Shown: positions 23,671 through 32,467, numbered from the stretch's first letter. The stretch: DNA of 49,941 nucleotides from Pseudomonas putida (GCF_030159595.1 NZ_BSKJ01000005.1:437696-487636), one strand, 5' to 3'. The notes: generated from the sequence alone by a model not told the origin. Numbers and translations: made by a program.

Positions 23671-26550
23671 ATGCAAACCGACACAACTCGCGAGAACCCG
23701 CAAGCCAAGGTGCCGCAGGCCGCCGATTCCAATCAGGATCTGGCCGCCACCGCACCTGGCCAACTGCGCGTGATCAAGCGCAACGGCACTGTCGTCCCTT
23801 ACACTGACGACAAAATCACCGTGGCCATCACCAAGGCGTTCCTCGCAGTTGAAGGCGGCACCGCTGCCGCTTCGTCGCGCATCCACGACACCGTCGCGCG
23901 CCTGACCGAACAGGTTACCGCCACGTTCAAGCGTCGCATGCCATCGGGTGGCACCATCCACATCGAAGAAATTCAGGACCAGGTCGAACTGGCCCTGATG
24001 CGCGCCGGCGAACAGAAAGTCGCCCGTGACTACGTGATCTACCGAGACCAGCGTGCCAAGGAGCGTGCCACCCGCGCCAACACCGACGCCGTGGTCGAGC
24101 CGCACCCGAGCATCCGCATCACCCTGGCTGACGGCAGCCTGGCGCCGCTCGACATGGCGCGCCTGAACACCATCATCAGCGAAGCCTGCGAAGGCCTGGC
24201 CGAAGTCGATGGCGACCTGATCCAGCGTGAAACCCTGAAGAACCTGTACGACGGCGTGGCCATCAAGGACGTCAACACCGCCCTGGTGATGACCGCCCGT
24301 ACCCTGGTAGAGCGCGAGCCGAACTACTCGTTCGTCACCGCCCGCCTGCTGATGGACACCCTGCGCGCCGAAGGCCTGGGCTTCCTGAATGTAGCCGACA
24401 GCGCCACCCACCACGAGATGGCTGACCTGTACGCCAAGGCCCTGCCGGCCTACGTCGCCAAAGGTATCGAGTTCGAGCTGCTGAACCCGGCCCTGGCCGA
24501 CTTCGACCTGGAAAAACTGGGCAAGGCGATCAACCACGAGCGCGACCAGCAGTTCACCTACCTGGGCCTGCAGACCCTGTACGACCGCTACTTCATCCAC
24601 AAGGATGGCGTGCGCTTCGAGCTGCCTCAGGTGTTCTTCATGCGTGTGGCCATGGGCCTGGCGCTGGAAGAGAAAGAAAAAGAAGCCCGTGCGATCGAGT
24701 TCTACAACCTGTTGTCGTCCTTCGACTACATGGCCTCGACCCCGACCCTGTTCAACGCCGGCACCCTGCGCCCGCAGCTGTCCAGCTGCTACCTGACCAC
24801 CGTGCCAGACGACCTGTCGGGCATCTACCACGCGATCCACGACAACGCCATGCTGTCGAAATTCGCCGGTGGCCTGGGCAACGACTGGACCCCTGTGCGT
24901 GCACTGGGCTCCTACATCAAGGGCACCAACGGCAAGTCCCAGGGTGTTGTACCGTTCCTGAAAGTGGTCAACGACACCGCCGTTGCCGTGAACCAGGGTG
25001 GCAAGCGCAAGGGCGCCGTATGTGCCTACCTGGAAACCTGGCACCTGGACATCGAAGAATTCATCGAGCTGCGCAAGAACACCGGTGATGACCGCCGTCG
25101 TACCCACGACATGAACACCGCCAACTGGATCCCTGACCTGTTCATGAAGCGTGTCTTCGATGACGGCAAGTGGACCCTGTTCTCGCCTTCGGAAGTGCCA
25201 GACCTGCACGACCTGACCGGCAAGGCCTTCGAAGAGCGCTACGAGTACTACGAAGCCCTGACCGAGTACAACAAGATCAAGGTGTTCAAGACCATCCAGG
25301 CCAAAGACCTGTGGCGCAAGATGCTGTCGATGCTGTTCGAGACCGGCCACCCGTGGCTGACCTTCAAGGACCCGTGCAACCTGCGTTCGCCGCAGCAGCA
25401 TGTGGGCGTGGTCCACAGCTCGAACCTGTGCACCGAGATCACCCTGAACACCAACAAGGACGAGATCGCGGTCTGCAACCTGGGCTCGATCAACCTGCCG
25501 AACCACATCGTCGACGGCAAGCTGGACACCGCCAAGCTGCAACGCACCGTGAACACCGCCGTGCGCATGCTCGACAACGTGATCGACATCAACTACTACT
25601 CGGTGCCGCAAGCGCGTAACTCGAACCTCAAGCACCGCCCGGTCGGTCTGGGCATCATGGGCTTCCAGGACGCACTGTACCTGCAGCACATCGCCTACGG
25701 CTCCGACGCTGCCGTCGAGTTCGCCGACAAGTCGATGGAAGCGGTCAGCTACTTCGCCATCCAGGCGTCCTGCGACCTGGCCGACGAGCGTGGCGCCTAC
25801 GAGACCTTCCAGGGCTCGCTGTGGTCCAAGGGCATCCTGCCACTGGATTCGCAACAGATCCTGATCGAAGCCCGTGGCCAGAAGTACATCGACGTCGACC
25901 TGAACGAGACCCTGGACTGGGCGCCAGTGCGTGCCCGCGTACAAAAAGGTATTCGTAACTCGAACATCATGGCCATCGCGCCAACCGCGACCATCGCCAA
26001 CATCACCGGCGTATCGCAGTCGATCGAGCCGACCTACCAGAACCTGTATGTGAAATCGAACCTGTCGGGCGAGTTCACCGTGATCAACCCGTACCTGGTC
26101 CGCGACCTGAAGGCCCGCGGCCTGTGGGACTCGGTCATGATCAACGACCTGAAGTACTACGACGGTTCGGTGCAGCAGATCGAGCGTATCCCGCAAGAGC
26201 TGAAAGACCTGTACGCCACTGCGTTCGAAGTGGAAACCAAGTGGATCGTCGATGCTGCCTCGCGTCGCCAGAAGTGGATCGACCAGGCTCAGTCGCTGAA
26301 CCTGTACATCGCTGGTGCTTCGGGCAAGAAGCTGGACGTGACCTACCGCATGGCCTGGTACCGTGGTCTGAAAACCACCTACTACCTCCGTGCCCTGGCC
26401 GCGACCAGCACCGAAAAGTCGACCATCAATACCGGCAAGCTCAACGCTGTTTCCAGCGGTGGCGACAGCGCCCCGGTCCAGGCAGCCGGCCCAGCGCCAG
26501 TGCCGAAGGCCTGCGCGATCGACGAGCCTGACTGCGAAGCCTGCCAGTAA
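23671..26550 (+). CDS. nrdA: Class Ia ribonucleoside-diphosphate reductase large subunit NrdA with two ATP-cones
   Basis: 959 residues, about 200 longer than E. coli NrdA because the N-terminus carries two ATP-cone-like regulatory modules (about 28-125 and 145-235). Active-site residues can be placed: Cys373 (SSCYL) and Cys602 (VCNLGS) as the reducing pair, and Asn585/Cys587/Glu589 (NLCTE) as radical cysteine and partners. At the C-terminus CEAC (Cys955, Cys958) is the pair that passes electrons from thioredoxin/glutaredoxin. It makes dNDPs together with NrdB. Duplicated cones are known for P. aeruginosa NrdA. The ATG at 23671 follows GGAG. Strong codon bias marks high expression. Confidence 0.96.
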   Translation: MQTDTTRENPQAKVPQAADSNQDLAATAPGQLRVIKRNGTVVPYTDDKITVAITKAFLAVEGGTAAASSRIHDTVARLTEQVTATFKRRMPSGGTIHIEEIQDQVELALMRAGEQKVARDYVIYRDQRAKERATRANTDAVVEPHPSIRITLADGSLAPLDMARLNTIISEACEGLAEVDGDLIQRETLKNLYDGVAIKDVNTALVMTARTLVEREPNYSFVTARLLMDTLRAEGLGFLNVADSATHHEMADLYAKALPAYVAKGIEFELLNPALADFDLEKLGKAINHERDQQFTYLGLQTLYDRYFIHKDGVRFELPQVFFMRVAMGLALEEKEKEARAIEFYNLLSSFDYMASTPTLFNAGTLRPQLSSCYLTTVPDDLSGIYHAIHDNAMLSKFAGGLGNDWTPVRALGSYIKGTNGKSQGVVPFLKVVNDTAVAVNQGGKRKGAVCAYLETWHLDIEEFIELRKNTGDDRRRTHDMNTANWIPDLFMKRVFDDGKWTLFSPSEVPDLHDLTGKAFEERYEYYEALTEYNKIKVFKTIQAKDLWRKMLSMLFETGHPWLTFKDPCNLRSPQQHVGVVHSSNLCTEITLNTNKDEIAVCNLGSINLPNHIVDGKLDTAKLQRTVNTAVRMLDNVIDINYYSVPQARNSNLKHRPVGLGIMGFQDALYLQHIAYGSDAAVEFADKSMEAVSYFAIQASCDLADERGAYETFQGSLWSKGILPLDSQQILIEARGQKYIDVDLNETLDWAPVRARVQKGIRNSNIMAIAPTATIANITGVSQSIEPTYQNLYVKSNLSGEFTVINPYLVRDLKARGLWDSVMINDLKYYDGSVQQIERIPQELKDLYATAFEVETKWIVDAASRRQKWIDQAQSLNLYIAGASGKKLDVTYRMAWYRGLKTTYYLRALAATSTEKSTINTGKLNAVSSGGDSAPVQAAGPAPVPKACAIDEPDCEACQ

Positions 26551-26556
26551 GGCCTG

Positions 26557-26599
26557 AATGCCGCGCGGGGTGCCTACGGGTGCCCCGCGCGGCATTTTT
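26557..26599 (+). terminator. Rho-independent terminator of nrdA
   Basis: A perfect 14-bp stem (26557-26570 with 26583-26596, core GCCGCGCGGGG) followed by TTTTT. It separates nrdA from nrdB, so nrdB is made from its own promoter. Confidence 0.92.
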
Positions 26600-26689
26600 G
26601 TATCTGCGTCACTGAGAAGCCCTGCCCTTTTCCCGCTGCGTATGCGGTTCGGTAAAAGGACTGGACCTCTCTAAAAAGGACGCAAGCCC

Positions 26690-26821
26690 ATGGCGCGGAA
26701 AAAAGTGGCAACTCGCAAGATTGGCCGTAACGCAGAAACCGGCCGCTTCACCTCGGTCGAAGCAGCACGCAAGCAGCCCAAGACGCACATTGTCGAAACG
26801 CTGCATACCCACCGCAGCTAG
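26690..26821 (+). CDS. Small basic protein of 43 residues between nrdA and nrdB
   Basis: ATG to TAG encodes 43 residues, rich in Lys and Arg at the front (MARKKVATRKIG), then RNAETGRFTSVEAARKQP and a Thr/Val/Glu segment KTHIVETL. The form R-x-A-x-T-G-x-F-x-x-x-x-x-A-x-x-x-P-x-T-x-x-V-E-T is one I have seen in small conserved proteins of unknown role from many proteobacteria. AAAAGGA stands about ten bases before the ATG. There is no signal peptide or membrane helix. A function cannot be assigned, and co-regulation with nrd genes is only suggested by position. Confidence 0.65.
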   Translation: MARKKVATRKIGRNAETGRFTSVEAARKQPKTHIVETLHTHRS

Positions 26822-26889
26822 TGTTGCCGGGCCTCATCGCCGGCAAGCCCGCGCTGAGGCCCGTTCGGCTAACACGCCCTTTGACAAAA

Positions 26890-26905
26890 ACACCATATGA
26901 TGTGT
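26890..26905 (+). promoter_or_regulatory. NrdR-like box 1 upstream of nrdB
   Basis: ACACCATATGATGTGT matches the NrdR consensus at 13 of 16 positions and is close to a palindrome. It is the best of the four boxes in the window and begins 32 bp before box 2. Confidence 0.7.
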
Positions 26906-26921
26906 CTCGAAATTTAAACTG

Positions 26922-26937
26922 GCACAACATATAGGTT
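26922..26937 (+). promoter_or_regulatory. NrdR-like box 2 upstream of nrdB
   Basis: GCACAACATATAGGTT matches the NrdR consensus at 12 of 16 positions. It ends a few bases before the candidate -10 TACACT, so bound NrdR would cover the promoter. Confidence 0.65.
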
Positions 26938-27264
26938 GGCGCTACACTCTCCCCCCGTAGACGAACACAGCCATTTCGTGAACGGACGCACGCAAAACCG
27001 GTCGAAAAAGTTACCCTCGCCAGCAACACACGCGCCCCGATCGAAGGTGAATTCCGGTATACTTTGCGCCCTCTGAAAAGAGCACCATTCAATTGTCCTG
27101 GCCCCTCCCCGAGGCCTGGCCAGGTACAAGTCAGAACACATTCAGATGTAAACGAGAGTCAGCCTCTCGAGCTGATCATTTGCCCATTGGCCGTGCGTCA
27201 GGCATCACATTCTTAAAATCCAACCGGTTGCCCCAGGGCGACCCTCAAGCAGGAGCCAATCACC

Positions 27265-28515
27265 ATGCTGAGCTGGGACGAATTCGACAAGGAAGACGGC
27301 GAAGTAGCCGCCAAAGGCAACACCCCTGCGCAGGCCGCTGCCGCCGCCACCCTCGACAAGCTCGACAGCGCCGGTGGTGCCGCCGCCCTGGAAGCCCGTG
27401 CTGCCACTGCGTCTGACTCCGAAGCCGTCAAACGTGCCAAGGCCGCCCTCGACGCCCTCGACGTTGCTGAAGGCCTGGCCGAGCTGGAAGGTTCCTCTGC
27501 CCGCGTTGCGGTAGACGAAAAGCGCATGATCAACTGCCGCGCCGACCTGAACCAGCTGGTACCGTTCAAGTACGACTGGGCCTGGCAGAAGTACCTGGAC
27601 GGCTGCGCCAACCACTGGATGCCGCAAGAGGTCAACATGACCGCCGACATCGCCCTGTGGAAGAGCCAGGACGGCCTGACCGAAGACGAGCGCCGCATCG
27701 TCATGCGCAACCTCGGCTTCTTCTCCACCGCCGACTCGCTGGTTGCCAACAACCTGGCCCTGGCCGTGTACCGCCTGATCACCAACCCGGAGTGCCGCCA
27801 GTACATCCTGCGCCAGGCCTTCGAAGAGGCGATCCACACCCACGCCTACCAGTACTGCATCGAGTCGCTGGGCATGGATGAAGGCGAGATCTTCAACATG
27901 TACCACGAGATCCCGTCGGTCGCCAAAAAAGCCGCCTGGGGCCTGAAGTACACCCGCGCCATCTCCGACCCGGAGTTCAACACCGGCACCGTCGAAACCG
28001 ACAAAGAGCTGCTGCGCAACCTGATCGCTTACTACTGCGTACTGGAAGGCATCTTCTTCTACTGCGGCTTCACCCAGATCCTGTCCATGGGCCGCCGCAA
28101 CAAGATGACCGGCGTGGCCGAGCAGTTCCAGTACATCCTGCGTGACGAGTCGATGCACCTGAACTTCGGTATCGACGTGATCAACCAGATCAAGATCGAG
28201 AACCCGCACCTGTGGGACGCGGCGATGAAGGAAGAAGCGACCCAGATGATCCTGCAAGGGACCCAGCTGGAGATCGAATACGCCCGTGACACCATGCCTC
28301 GCGGCGTACTGGGCATGAACGCGGCGATGATGGAGGATTACCTCAAGTTCATCGCCAACCGTCGTTTGACCCAGATTGGCCTGAAAGAAGAATATCCAGG
28401 GACTACCAACCCGTTCCCTTGGATGAGCGAGATCATGGACTTGAAGAAAGAGAAGAACTTCTTTGAGACGCGGGTGATTGAGTATCAGACGGGTGGTGCG
28501 TTGAGCTGGGACTGA
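27265..28515 (+). CDS. nrdB: Class Ia ribonucleoside-diphosphate reductase small subunit NrdB
   Basis: 416 residues of the R2 ferritin-like fold. Iron ligands and the radical tyrosine are visible: Glu188 and His191 followed by Tyr195 (EEAIHTHAY), Glu261 (EGIFFYCGF), and Glu295/His298 (DESMHLNFG). It generates the tyrosyl radical that is relayed to Cys587 of NrdA. The first 80 residues ([18 protein letters not shown], then an Ala/Asp/Lys-rich stretch) extend beyond E. coli NrdB but are normal in Pseudomonas. The ATG at 27265 follows AGGAG. The C-terminal TGGALSWD contains the tail that docks to NrdA. Confidence 0.96.
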   Translation: MLSWDEFDKEDGEVAAKGNTPAQAAAAATLDKLDSAGGAAALEARAATASDSEAVKRAKAALDALDVAEGLAELEGSSARVAVDEKRMINCRADLNQLVPFKYDWAWQKYLDGCANHWMPQEVNMTADIALWKSQDGLTEDERRIVMRNLGFFSTADSLVANNLALAVYRLITNPECRQYILRQAFEEAIHTHAYQYCIESLGMDEGEIFNMYHEIPSVAKKAAWGLKYTRAISDPEFNTGTVETDKELLRNLIAYYCVLEGIFFYCGFTQILSMGRRNKMTGVAEQFQYILRDESMHLNFGIDVINQIKIENPHLWDAAMKEEATQMILQGTQLEIEYARDTMPRGVLGMNAAMMEDYLKFIANRRLTQIGLKEEYPGTTNPFPWMSEIMDLKKEKNFFETRVIEYQTGGALSWD

Positions 28516-28536
28516 TCGTCCGGGCTGAGCATCGAG

Positions 28537-28562
28537 AAGGCTGCCGAATGGCAGCCTTTTTT
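28537..28562 (+). terminator. Rho-independent terminator of nrdB
   Basis: A 9-bp stem AAGGCTGCC/GGCAGCCTT with a GAAT loop, followed by a T-rich run. Confidence 0.9.
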
Positions 28563-28650
28563 ATTGGCCAGAAAATGGCCGAATGACTCAGGTTTGGGCG
28601 CCATAAGCCAAGCCTAGCGAACAGCTGGGCCTGCCGCGTGACAACGGACA

Positions 28651-28681
28651 CCAAGAAGCGATACTTACATCGCTATCTTGG
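28651..28681. repeat. Imperfect inverted repeat
   Basis: CCAAGA+AGCGAT pairs with ATCGCT+TCTTGG, with one bulged A and a 6-nt loop. There is no T-run, so it is not a standard terminator. It sits just before two copies of ATGTCYCCGGTTTG and could be part of a decayed mobile element. Confidence 0.6.
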
Positions 28682-28689
28682 AGGTTGCC

Positions 28690-28728
28690 ATGTCCCCGGT
28701 TTGAAATGTAAACGATGTCTCCGGTTTG
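28690..28728. repeat. 14-bp direct repeat with 25-bp period
   Basis: ATGTCCCCGGTTTG (28690-28703) and ATGTCTCCGGTTTG (28715-28728) differ at one position, with 11 bases between them. Similar repeated motifs occur at insertion-sequence ends, but no transposase is here. Confidence 0.6.
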
Positions 28729-28732
28729 TACC

Positions 28733-28746
28733 GCGGGCAAGCCCGC
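28733..28746. repeat. Short REP-like core
   Basis: GCGGGC-AA-GCCCGC is a perfect 6-bp stem with a 2-nt loop, embedded in ACCGCGGGCAAGCCCGCCCC, the form common in P. putida intergenic palindromes. Confidence 0.6.
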
Positions 28747-28929
28747 CCCCACAGTGATGCGCCAACTTTTAGAATGTGTGCAAGACCGTTGCTCCCACAG
28801 AAGATGGTGCCCGCTGTTGGCACAGTGCAAGGGGCTACCTTGGTCGTAGTATGTCCATAGAGCGCTCACGGTAGAGCTGCTGCCGCCATTTTCTGCTGCC
28901 TTCGCCCATGATTGCCATGCCATCAGGCG

Positions 28930-28959
28930 TTGACAGCCCACTTCCCCCTTGCTAATAAT
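28930..28959 (+). promoter_or_regulatory. Sigma-70 promoter of the OprD-like porin
   Basis: TTGACA (28930-28935), 17 bp, then TAATAAT (28953-28959): a near-consensus promoter. The operator palindrome follows at 28968, over the likely start point. Confidence 0.75.
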
Positions 28960-28967
28960 CGCCCACA

Positions 28968-28980
28968 GTTGTACGACAAC
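28968..28980 (+). promoter_or_regulatory. Operator palindrome GTTGTACGACAAC before the porin
   Basis: A perfect 13-bp palindrome (GTTGT-ACG-ACAAC). A degenerate copy holds the same position before udh, and a 12/13 copy lies before the MFS gene. The form suits a GntR/FadR-type repressor of uronate genes. No such regulator is encoded in this window. Confidence 0.7.
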
Positions 28981-29218
28981 ACATAACAAAAACAACAATC
29001 AGTGGACGAACTCATGTCGACACTCATCCCGATACACCCACGTCTGTTGCACACCCCTCTTCCACCGGCTTGCTCGCATACGCCCGCCAGTACCTAGCAC
29101 CCGGTTACCGCGCATTCACCCCTGGCCCTGACCGGCCCGTTACTTACCCGCCCCTGCCGCAGGCCGCTTGTGCGTGCCCGGTGGACGGGCTGCCACACCC
29201 TTCGGGAGCACAACAATA

Positions 29219-30456
29219 ATGAAAATTTGCCATACCCTTCCGCTCGCCCTGCTTGGCGCCGGGGTCATCGCCGGCCTGCCAGGCTCCAGCCTGGCTGCGG
29301 GTTTTGTCGAGGATGCCAAGGCCACCCTCGGGCTGCGCAACTTCTACATCAACCGCAACTTCACCAACCCCGCCAATCCACAGAGCAAGGCCGAGGAATG
29401 GACGCAAAGCTTCATTCTCGATGCCCGCTCGGGGTTCACCGAGGGACCGGTCGGGTTCGGTGTGGATGTGCTGGGATTGTGGTCGGTCAAGCTCGATGGC
29501 GGCGGCGGTACCTATGGCACGGCGTTGCTGCCACGCCATGACGATGGCAAACCGGCGGATGATTACGGACGTTTGGCAGTAGCCGGCAAGGCGCGCATTT
29601 CCAAGACCGAGCTGAAAATCGGCGAGTGGATGCCGGTGCTGCCGATCCTGCGTTCGGACGACGGGCGCTCGTTGCCACAGACGTTCCGTGGCGGGCAGGT
29701 CACGTCCAACGAGATTGGGGGCTGACCCTGTACGGCGGCCAATTCCGCGGTAACAGCCCGCGTAACGACGCCAGCATGGAGGACATGAGCTATGGCGGCG
29801 GCGTGTCGGACCGCTTCAACTTCGTCGGTGGCGAGTACAAGTTCAACCAGGACCGCACGCTGGTGGGGCTGTGGAATGCGGTGCTGAAGGATGTGTACCA
29901 GCAGCAGTACCTGCAACTGAGCCATAGCCAGCCGGTGGGCGACTGGACCCTGGGCGCCAACCTGGGCTATTTCCATGGTGATGAAGACGGCGCCGAGCGC
30001 GCCGGGCAGTTGGACAACAAGACCTATTCGGGGATGTTCTCGGCCAAATACGGTGGCAATACCTTCTGGGTGGGCCTGCAGAAGGTCGATGGCGATACCT
30101 GGATGCGGGTCAATGGCACCAGTGGCGGGACGCTGGCCAACGACAGCTACAACTCCAGTTTTGACAATGCCAACGAGCGGTCTTGGCAGGTAAGGCATGA
30201 CTTCAACTTCGTCACCGTCGGGGTGCCGGGGCTGACCTTGATGAACCGGTATATCAGCGGGCGTGATGTGCATACCGGGTCGGTGACCGATGGCAAGGAG
30301 TGGGTGCGGGAGACGGAGTTGGCGTATGTGATCCAGAGCGGGGCGTTCAAGGATTTGAGTGTGAAATGGCGGAATTCGTCGATTCGGCGGGATTACAGCA
30401 ACAACGAGTTCGATGAGAACCGGTTGATCTTTAACTATCCGTTGTCGTTGCTGTAA
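29219..30456 (+). pseudogene. OprD-family outer membrane porin, frameshifted
   Basis: An OprD-type porin of about 412 residues is split across two frames. Frame 1 (29219-29725) gives the signal peptide (about 1-26, ending LAA) and the first 168 residues up to SNEIGG and a TGA. The downstream frame resumes directly with GLTLYGGQFRGNSPRNDAS and runs to 30456 (end FNYPLSLL). One base is missing around the G5 run at 29717-29721. OprD channels pass acidic solutes such as basic amino acids or sugar acids. Its place at the head of the uronate cluster suggests glucuronate/galacturonate uptake. The break may be a true mutation or a sequencing error in the homopolymer. GGGAG precedes the start. Confidence 0.85.
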
Positions 30457-30481
30457 CCGGAACATCGGCGCTGCCTTTATT

Positions 30482-30500
30482 GGGGCCGCTTTGCGGCCAA
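30482..30500 (+). terminator. Hairpin after the porin gene
   Basis: GGCCGC-TTT-GCGGCC stem (30484-30498) inside TTGGGGCCGC, like the other short GC terminators in the window. The T tail is poor, so the end may be leaky. Confidence 0.5.
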
Positions 30501-30505
30501 TCGCA

Positions 30506-30575
30506 GGCAAGCCAGCTCCCACACCGACCGCGCTGACTTCAAGGCATGTGCAGTACCTGTGGGAGCTGGCTTGCC
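30506..30575. repeat. Pair of inverted REP elements
   Basis: Two perfect 18-bp arms, GGCAAGCCAGCTCCCACA at 30506-30523 and its complement at 30558-30575, with a 34-nt spacer. This is the classic convergent REP pair of P. putida, lying between porin and udh. Confidence 0.88.
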
Positions 30576-30609
30576 GGCAATGAGGCCGGTAAAAGCCATA
30601 CAACCCTCA

Positions 30610-30659
30610 TTGACAACACCCAAACCCACCGCCAATAATCAGCTTAGTCATACGACAAC
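30610..30659 (+). promoter_or_regulatory. Sigma-70 promoter and operator of udh
   Basis: TTGACA (30610-30615), 17 bp and CAATAAT (30633-30639) form the promoter. GTCATACGACAAC (30647-30659) follows with one intact half-site (ACGACAAC). The architecture mirrors the porin promoter: the operator begins 14-15 bp after the -10 start in both. Confidence 0.7.
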
Positions 30660-30687
30660 CTACAACAATTAACAACAAGAGCCGGCC

Positions 30688-31494
30688 ATGACCCCTACTC
30701 CCCTCAATCGCCTGCTGCTCACCGGAGCCGCAGGCGGCCTGGGCAAGGTCCTTCGCGAACGCCTGCAAGGCTACGCCGAGGTCCTGCGTCTTTCCGACAT
30801 CAGCCCCATGGCACCTGCCGCGGGCCCGCATGAAGAAGTGATCACCTGCGACCTGGCCGACAAGGCTGCGGTACATGCCTTGGTCGAAGGCGTTGACGCC
30901 ATCATCCACTTCGGCGGCGTGTCCACCGAGCATTCCTTTGAAGACATCCTCGGCCCCAACATCTGCGGCGTGTTCCATGTCTACGAGGCGGCACGCAAAC
31001 ACGCGGTGAAGCGCATCATCTTCGCCAGCTCCAACCACACCATCGGTTTCTACCGCCAGGACGAGCGCATCGACGCCCACTCCCCTCGCCGCCCCGACAG
31101 CTACTACGGGCTGTCCAAGTGCTACGGCGAGGATATGGCCAGCTTCTACTTCGACCGCTACGGCATCGAGACCGTCAGCATTCGTATCGGCTCGTCGTTC
31201 GCTCAACCGCAGAACCCGCGCATGCTCTGCACCTGGCTGAGCTACGACGACCTGGTGCAACTGATCGAGCGTGGGCTGTTCACGCCCGACGTTGGTCACA
31301 CCATCGTCTACGGCGCCTCCGACAACCGCACCGTGTGGTGGGACAACCGCCATGCCGAGCACCTTGGCTATGTACCCAAGGACAGTTCCGAAGCCTTCCG
31401 CGCTGCCGTTGAAGCCCAGCCGGCGCCCGCCGCCGATGACCCAAGCATGGTTTACCAGGGCGGCGCCTTCGCCGTGGCCGGCCCGTTCAACTGA
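30688..31494 (+). CDS. udh: Uronate dehydrogenase
   Basis: 268 residues of the extended short-chain dehydrogenase family. It oxidises D-glucuronate and D-galacturonate with NAD+ to the aldaro-1,5-lactones. The NAD-binding G-x-x-G-x-x-G is TGAAGGLGK (about 12-20), and catalytic Tyr140 and Lys144 form YGLSK; SSNHT (about 112-116) supplies the catalytic Ser. The P. putida enzyme of this sequence type is the well-known Udh. It is the first gene after a dedicated promoter and operator, followed after 26 bases by the lactonase, so product and next enzyme are linked. Confidence 0.95.
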   Translation: MTPTPLNRLLLTGAAGGLGKVLRERLQGYAEVLRLSDISPMAPAAGPHEEVITCDLADKAAVHALVEGVDAIIHFGGVSTEHSFEDILGPNICGVFHVYEAARKHAVKRIIFASSNHTIGFYRQDERIDAHSPRRPDSYYGLSKCYGEDMASFYFDRYGIETVSIRIGSSFAQPQNPRMLCTWLSYDDLVQLIERGLFTPDVGHTIVYGASDNRTVWWDNRHAEHLGYVPKDSSEAFRAAVEAQPAPAADDPSMVYQGGAFAVAGPFN

Positions 31495-31520
31495 ACCCAC
31501 GCACGCCAGGAGGCACGGCC

Positions 31521-32402
31521 ATGAACTGCGAACTGATCGTTGACGCCCGCAACGGCACCGGTGAAAGCCCGGTGTGGCACCACGGTGAGCAGGCCCTGTA
31601 CTGGGTCGATATTCCCGCCTGCCAGTTGCACCGCTGGCAGGTGGCTGATGGCAAGCACCAGGTCTGGCAAGGTGATGAGATGCTGGCCTGCATCGCCCGC
31701 AGCGGCCAGGGCTGGGTCGCCGGCATGGAAAGCGGCATCTTCCAACTCCAGGCCAAGGCCGACGGCAGCCTGGACTGCCGCCTGCTCAGCAGCGTGCCAC
31801 ACGCCCAGGCTGGCATGCGTTTCAACGATGGCCGCTGCGACCGCCAGGGTCGCTTCTGGGCCGGCACCATGCTGCTGGACATGCAACAAGGTGCGCACGT
31901 TGGCGCGCTGTACCGGCATGACGGCGAAGGCCAACTGCACCTGCAGCAGGACGGCATGATCGTGCCCAACGGCCTGGCCTTCAGCCCCGACGGCACGCGC
32001 ATGTACCTGTCTGACTCGCACCCCAACGTGCAAAAAGTCTGGTCCTTCGATTACGACACCGACAGCGGCACGCCGCACAACAAGCGGCTGTTCGTCGACA
32101 TGCGCGGCTACCCTGGCCGCCCCGACGGCGCGGCTGTCGACCAGGACGGCTGCTACTGGATCTGCGGCAACGATGCCGGTCAGATCCACCGTTTCACACC
32201 CGATGGCCGCCTGGACCGCTCGCTCAGCGTGCCGGTGAAAAAGCCCGCGATGTGCGCTTTCGGCGGTACCCACTTCGACACCCTTTACGTCACTTCGATC
32301 CGCCCTGCGGGCATCGACCTCAGCGACCAGCCGCTGGCTGGCGGGGTATTTGCCCTCAACCCTGGCACCAAAGGCCTGGAGGAGCCTGCCTACCGGGGCT
32401 GA
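31521..32402 (+). CDS. SMP-30/gluconolactonase-family aldarolactone lactonase
   Basis: 293 residues forming the six-bladed SMP-30/GNL propeller. Metal-binding residues fit the family: Glu15 in GESPVW, Asn near 103 (RFNDG) and Asp in RPDGAAVDQDG (about 199-209); GPAPGTM-like text appears as FWAGTM. In this location it should hydrolyse the galactaro-/glucarolactone made by Udh to the open aldarate, which is then dehydrated by enzymes not in this window. Similar enzymes have been given the name UxuL, but I cannot confirm orthology. AGGAGG is eight bases before the ATG. Confidence 0.88.
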   Translation: MNCELIVDARNGTGESPVWHHGEQALYWVDIPACQLHRWQVADGKHQVWQGDEMLACIARSGQGWVAGMESGIFQLQAKADGSLDCRLLSSVPHAQAGMRFNDGRCDRQGRFWAGTMLLDMQQGAHVGALYRHDGEGQLHLQQDGMIVPNGLAFSPDGTRMYLSDSHPNVQKVWSFDYDTDSGTPHNKRLFVDMRGYPGRPDGAAVDQDGCYWICGNDAGQIHRFTPDGRLDRSLSVPVKKPAMCAFGGTHFDTLYVTSIRPAGIDLSDQPLAGGVFALNPGTKGLEEPAYRG

Positions 32403-32467
32403 GCCCCACCTGCCACACCCACACTTGCACGTACGAAACCAGATAATAAAAAACACGGAGTTTCATC

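Larger units (their letters stand above)
26822..27264. other. nrdB promoter and leader region, no gene
   Basis: This 443-bp gap holds two NrdR-like boxes (26890-26905, 26922-26937), candidate -10 elements TACACT (26943) and TATACT (27058), and an AT-rich patch around 26880-26935. The remainder, up to AGGAG before the nrdB ATG, has no clear feature. An RNA leader of 200-320 nt is implied, depending on which -10 is used. Confidence 0.6.
28516..29218. other. Intergenic region between nrdB and the OprD-like porin
   Basis: Contents: the nrdB terminator, a long imperfect hairpin (28651-28681), a 14-bp direct repeat (28690-28728), a REP-like core (28733-28746), and a sigma-70 promoter plus operator for the porin (28930-28980). 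The rest, including a transcribed leader of about 240 bases before the porin ATG, holds no convincing gene. Confidence 0.6.

Noticed and set aside
23644..26595. 983-codon open frame on the minus strand opposite nrdA
   Set aside because: Antisense shadow of a strongly codon-biased gene in GC-rich DNA; no domain-like composition and no ribosome-binding site.
28690..28728. Intact insertion sequence
   Set aside because: No transposase and no clear terminal inverted repeats with target duplications; only short repeats remain.
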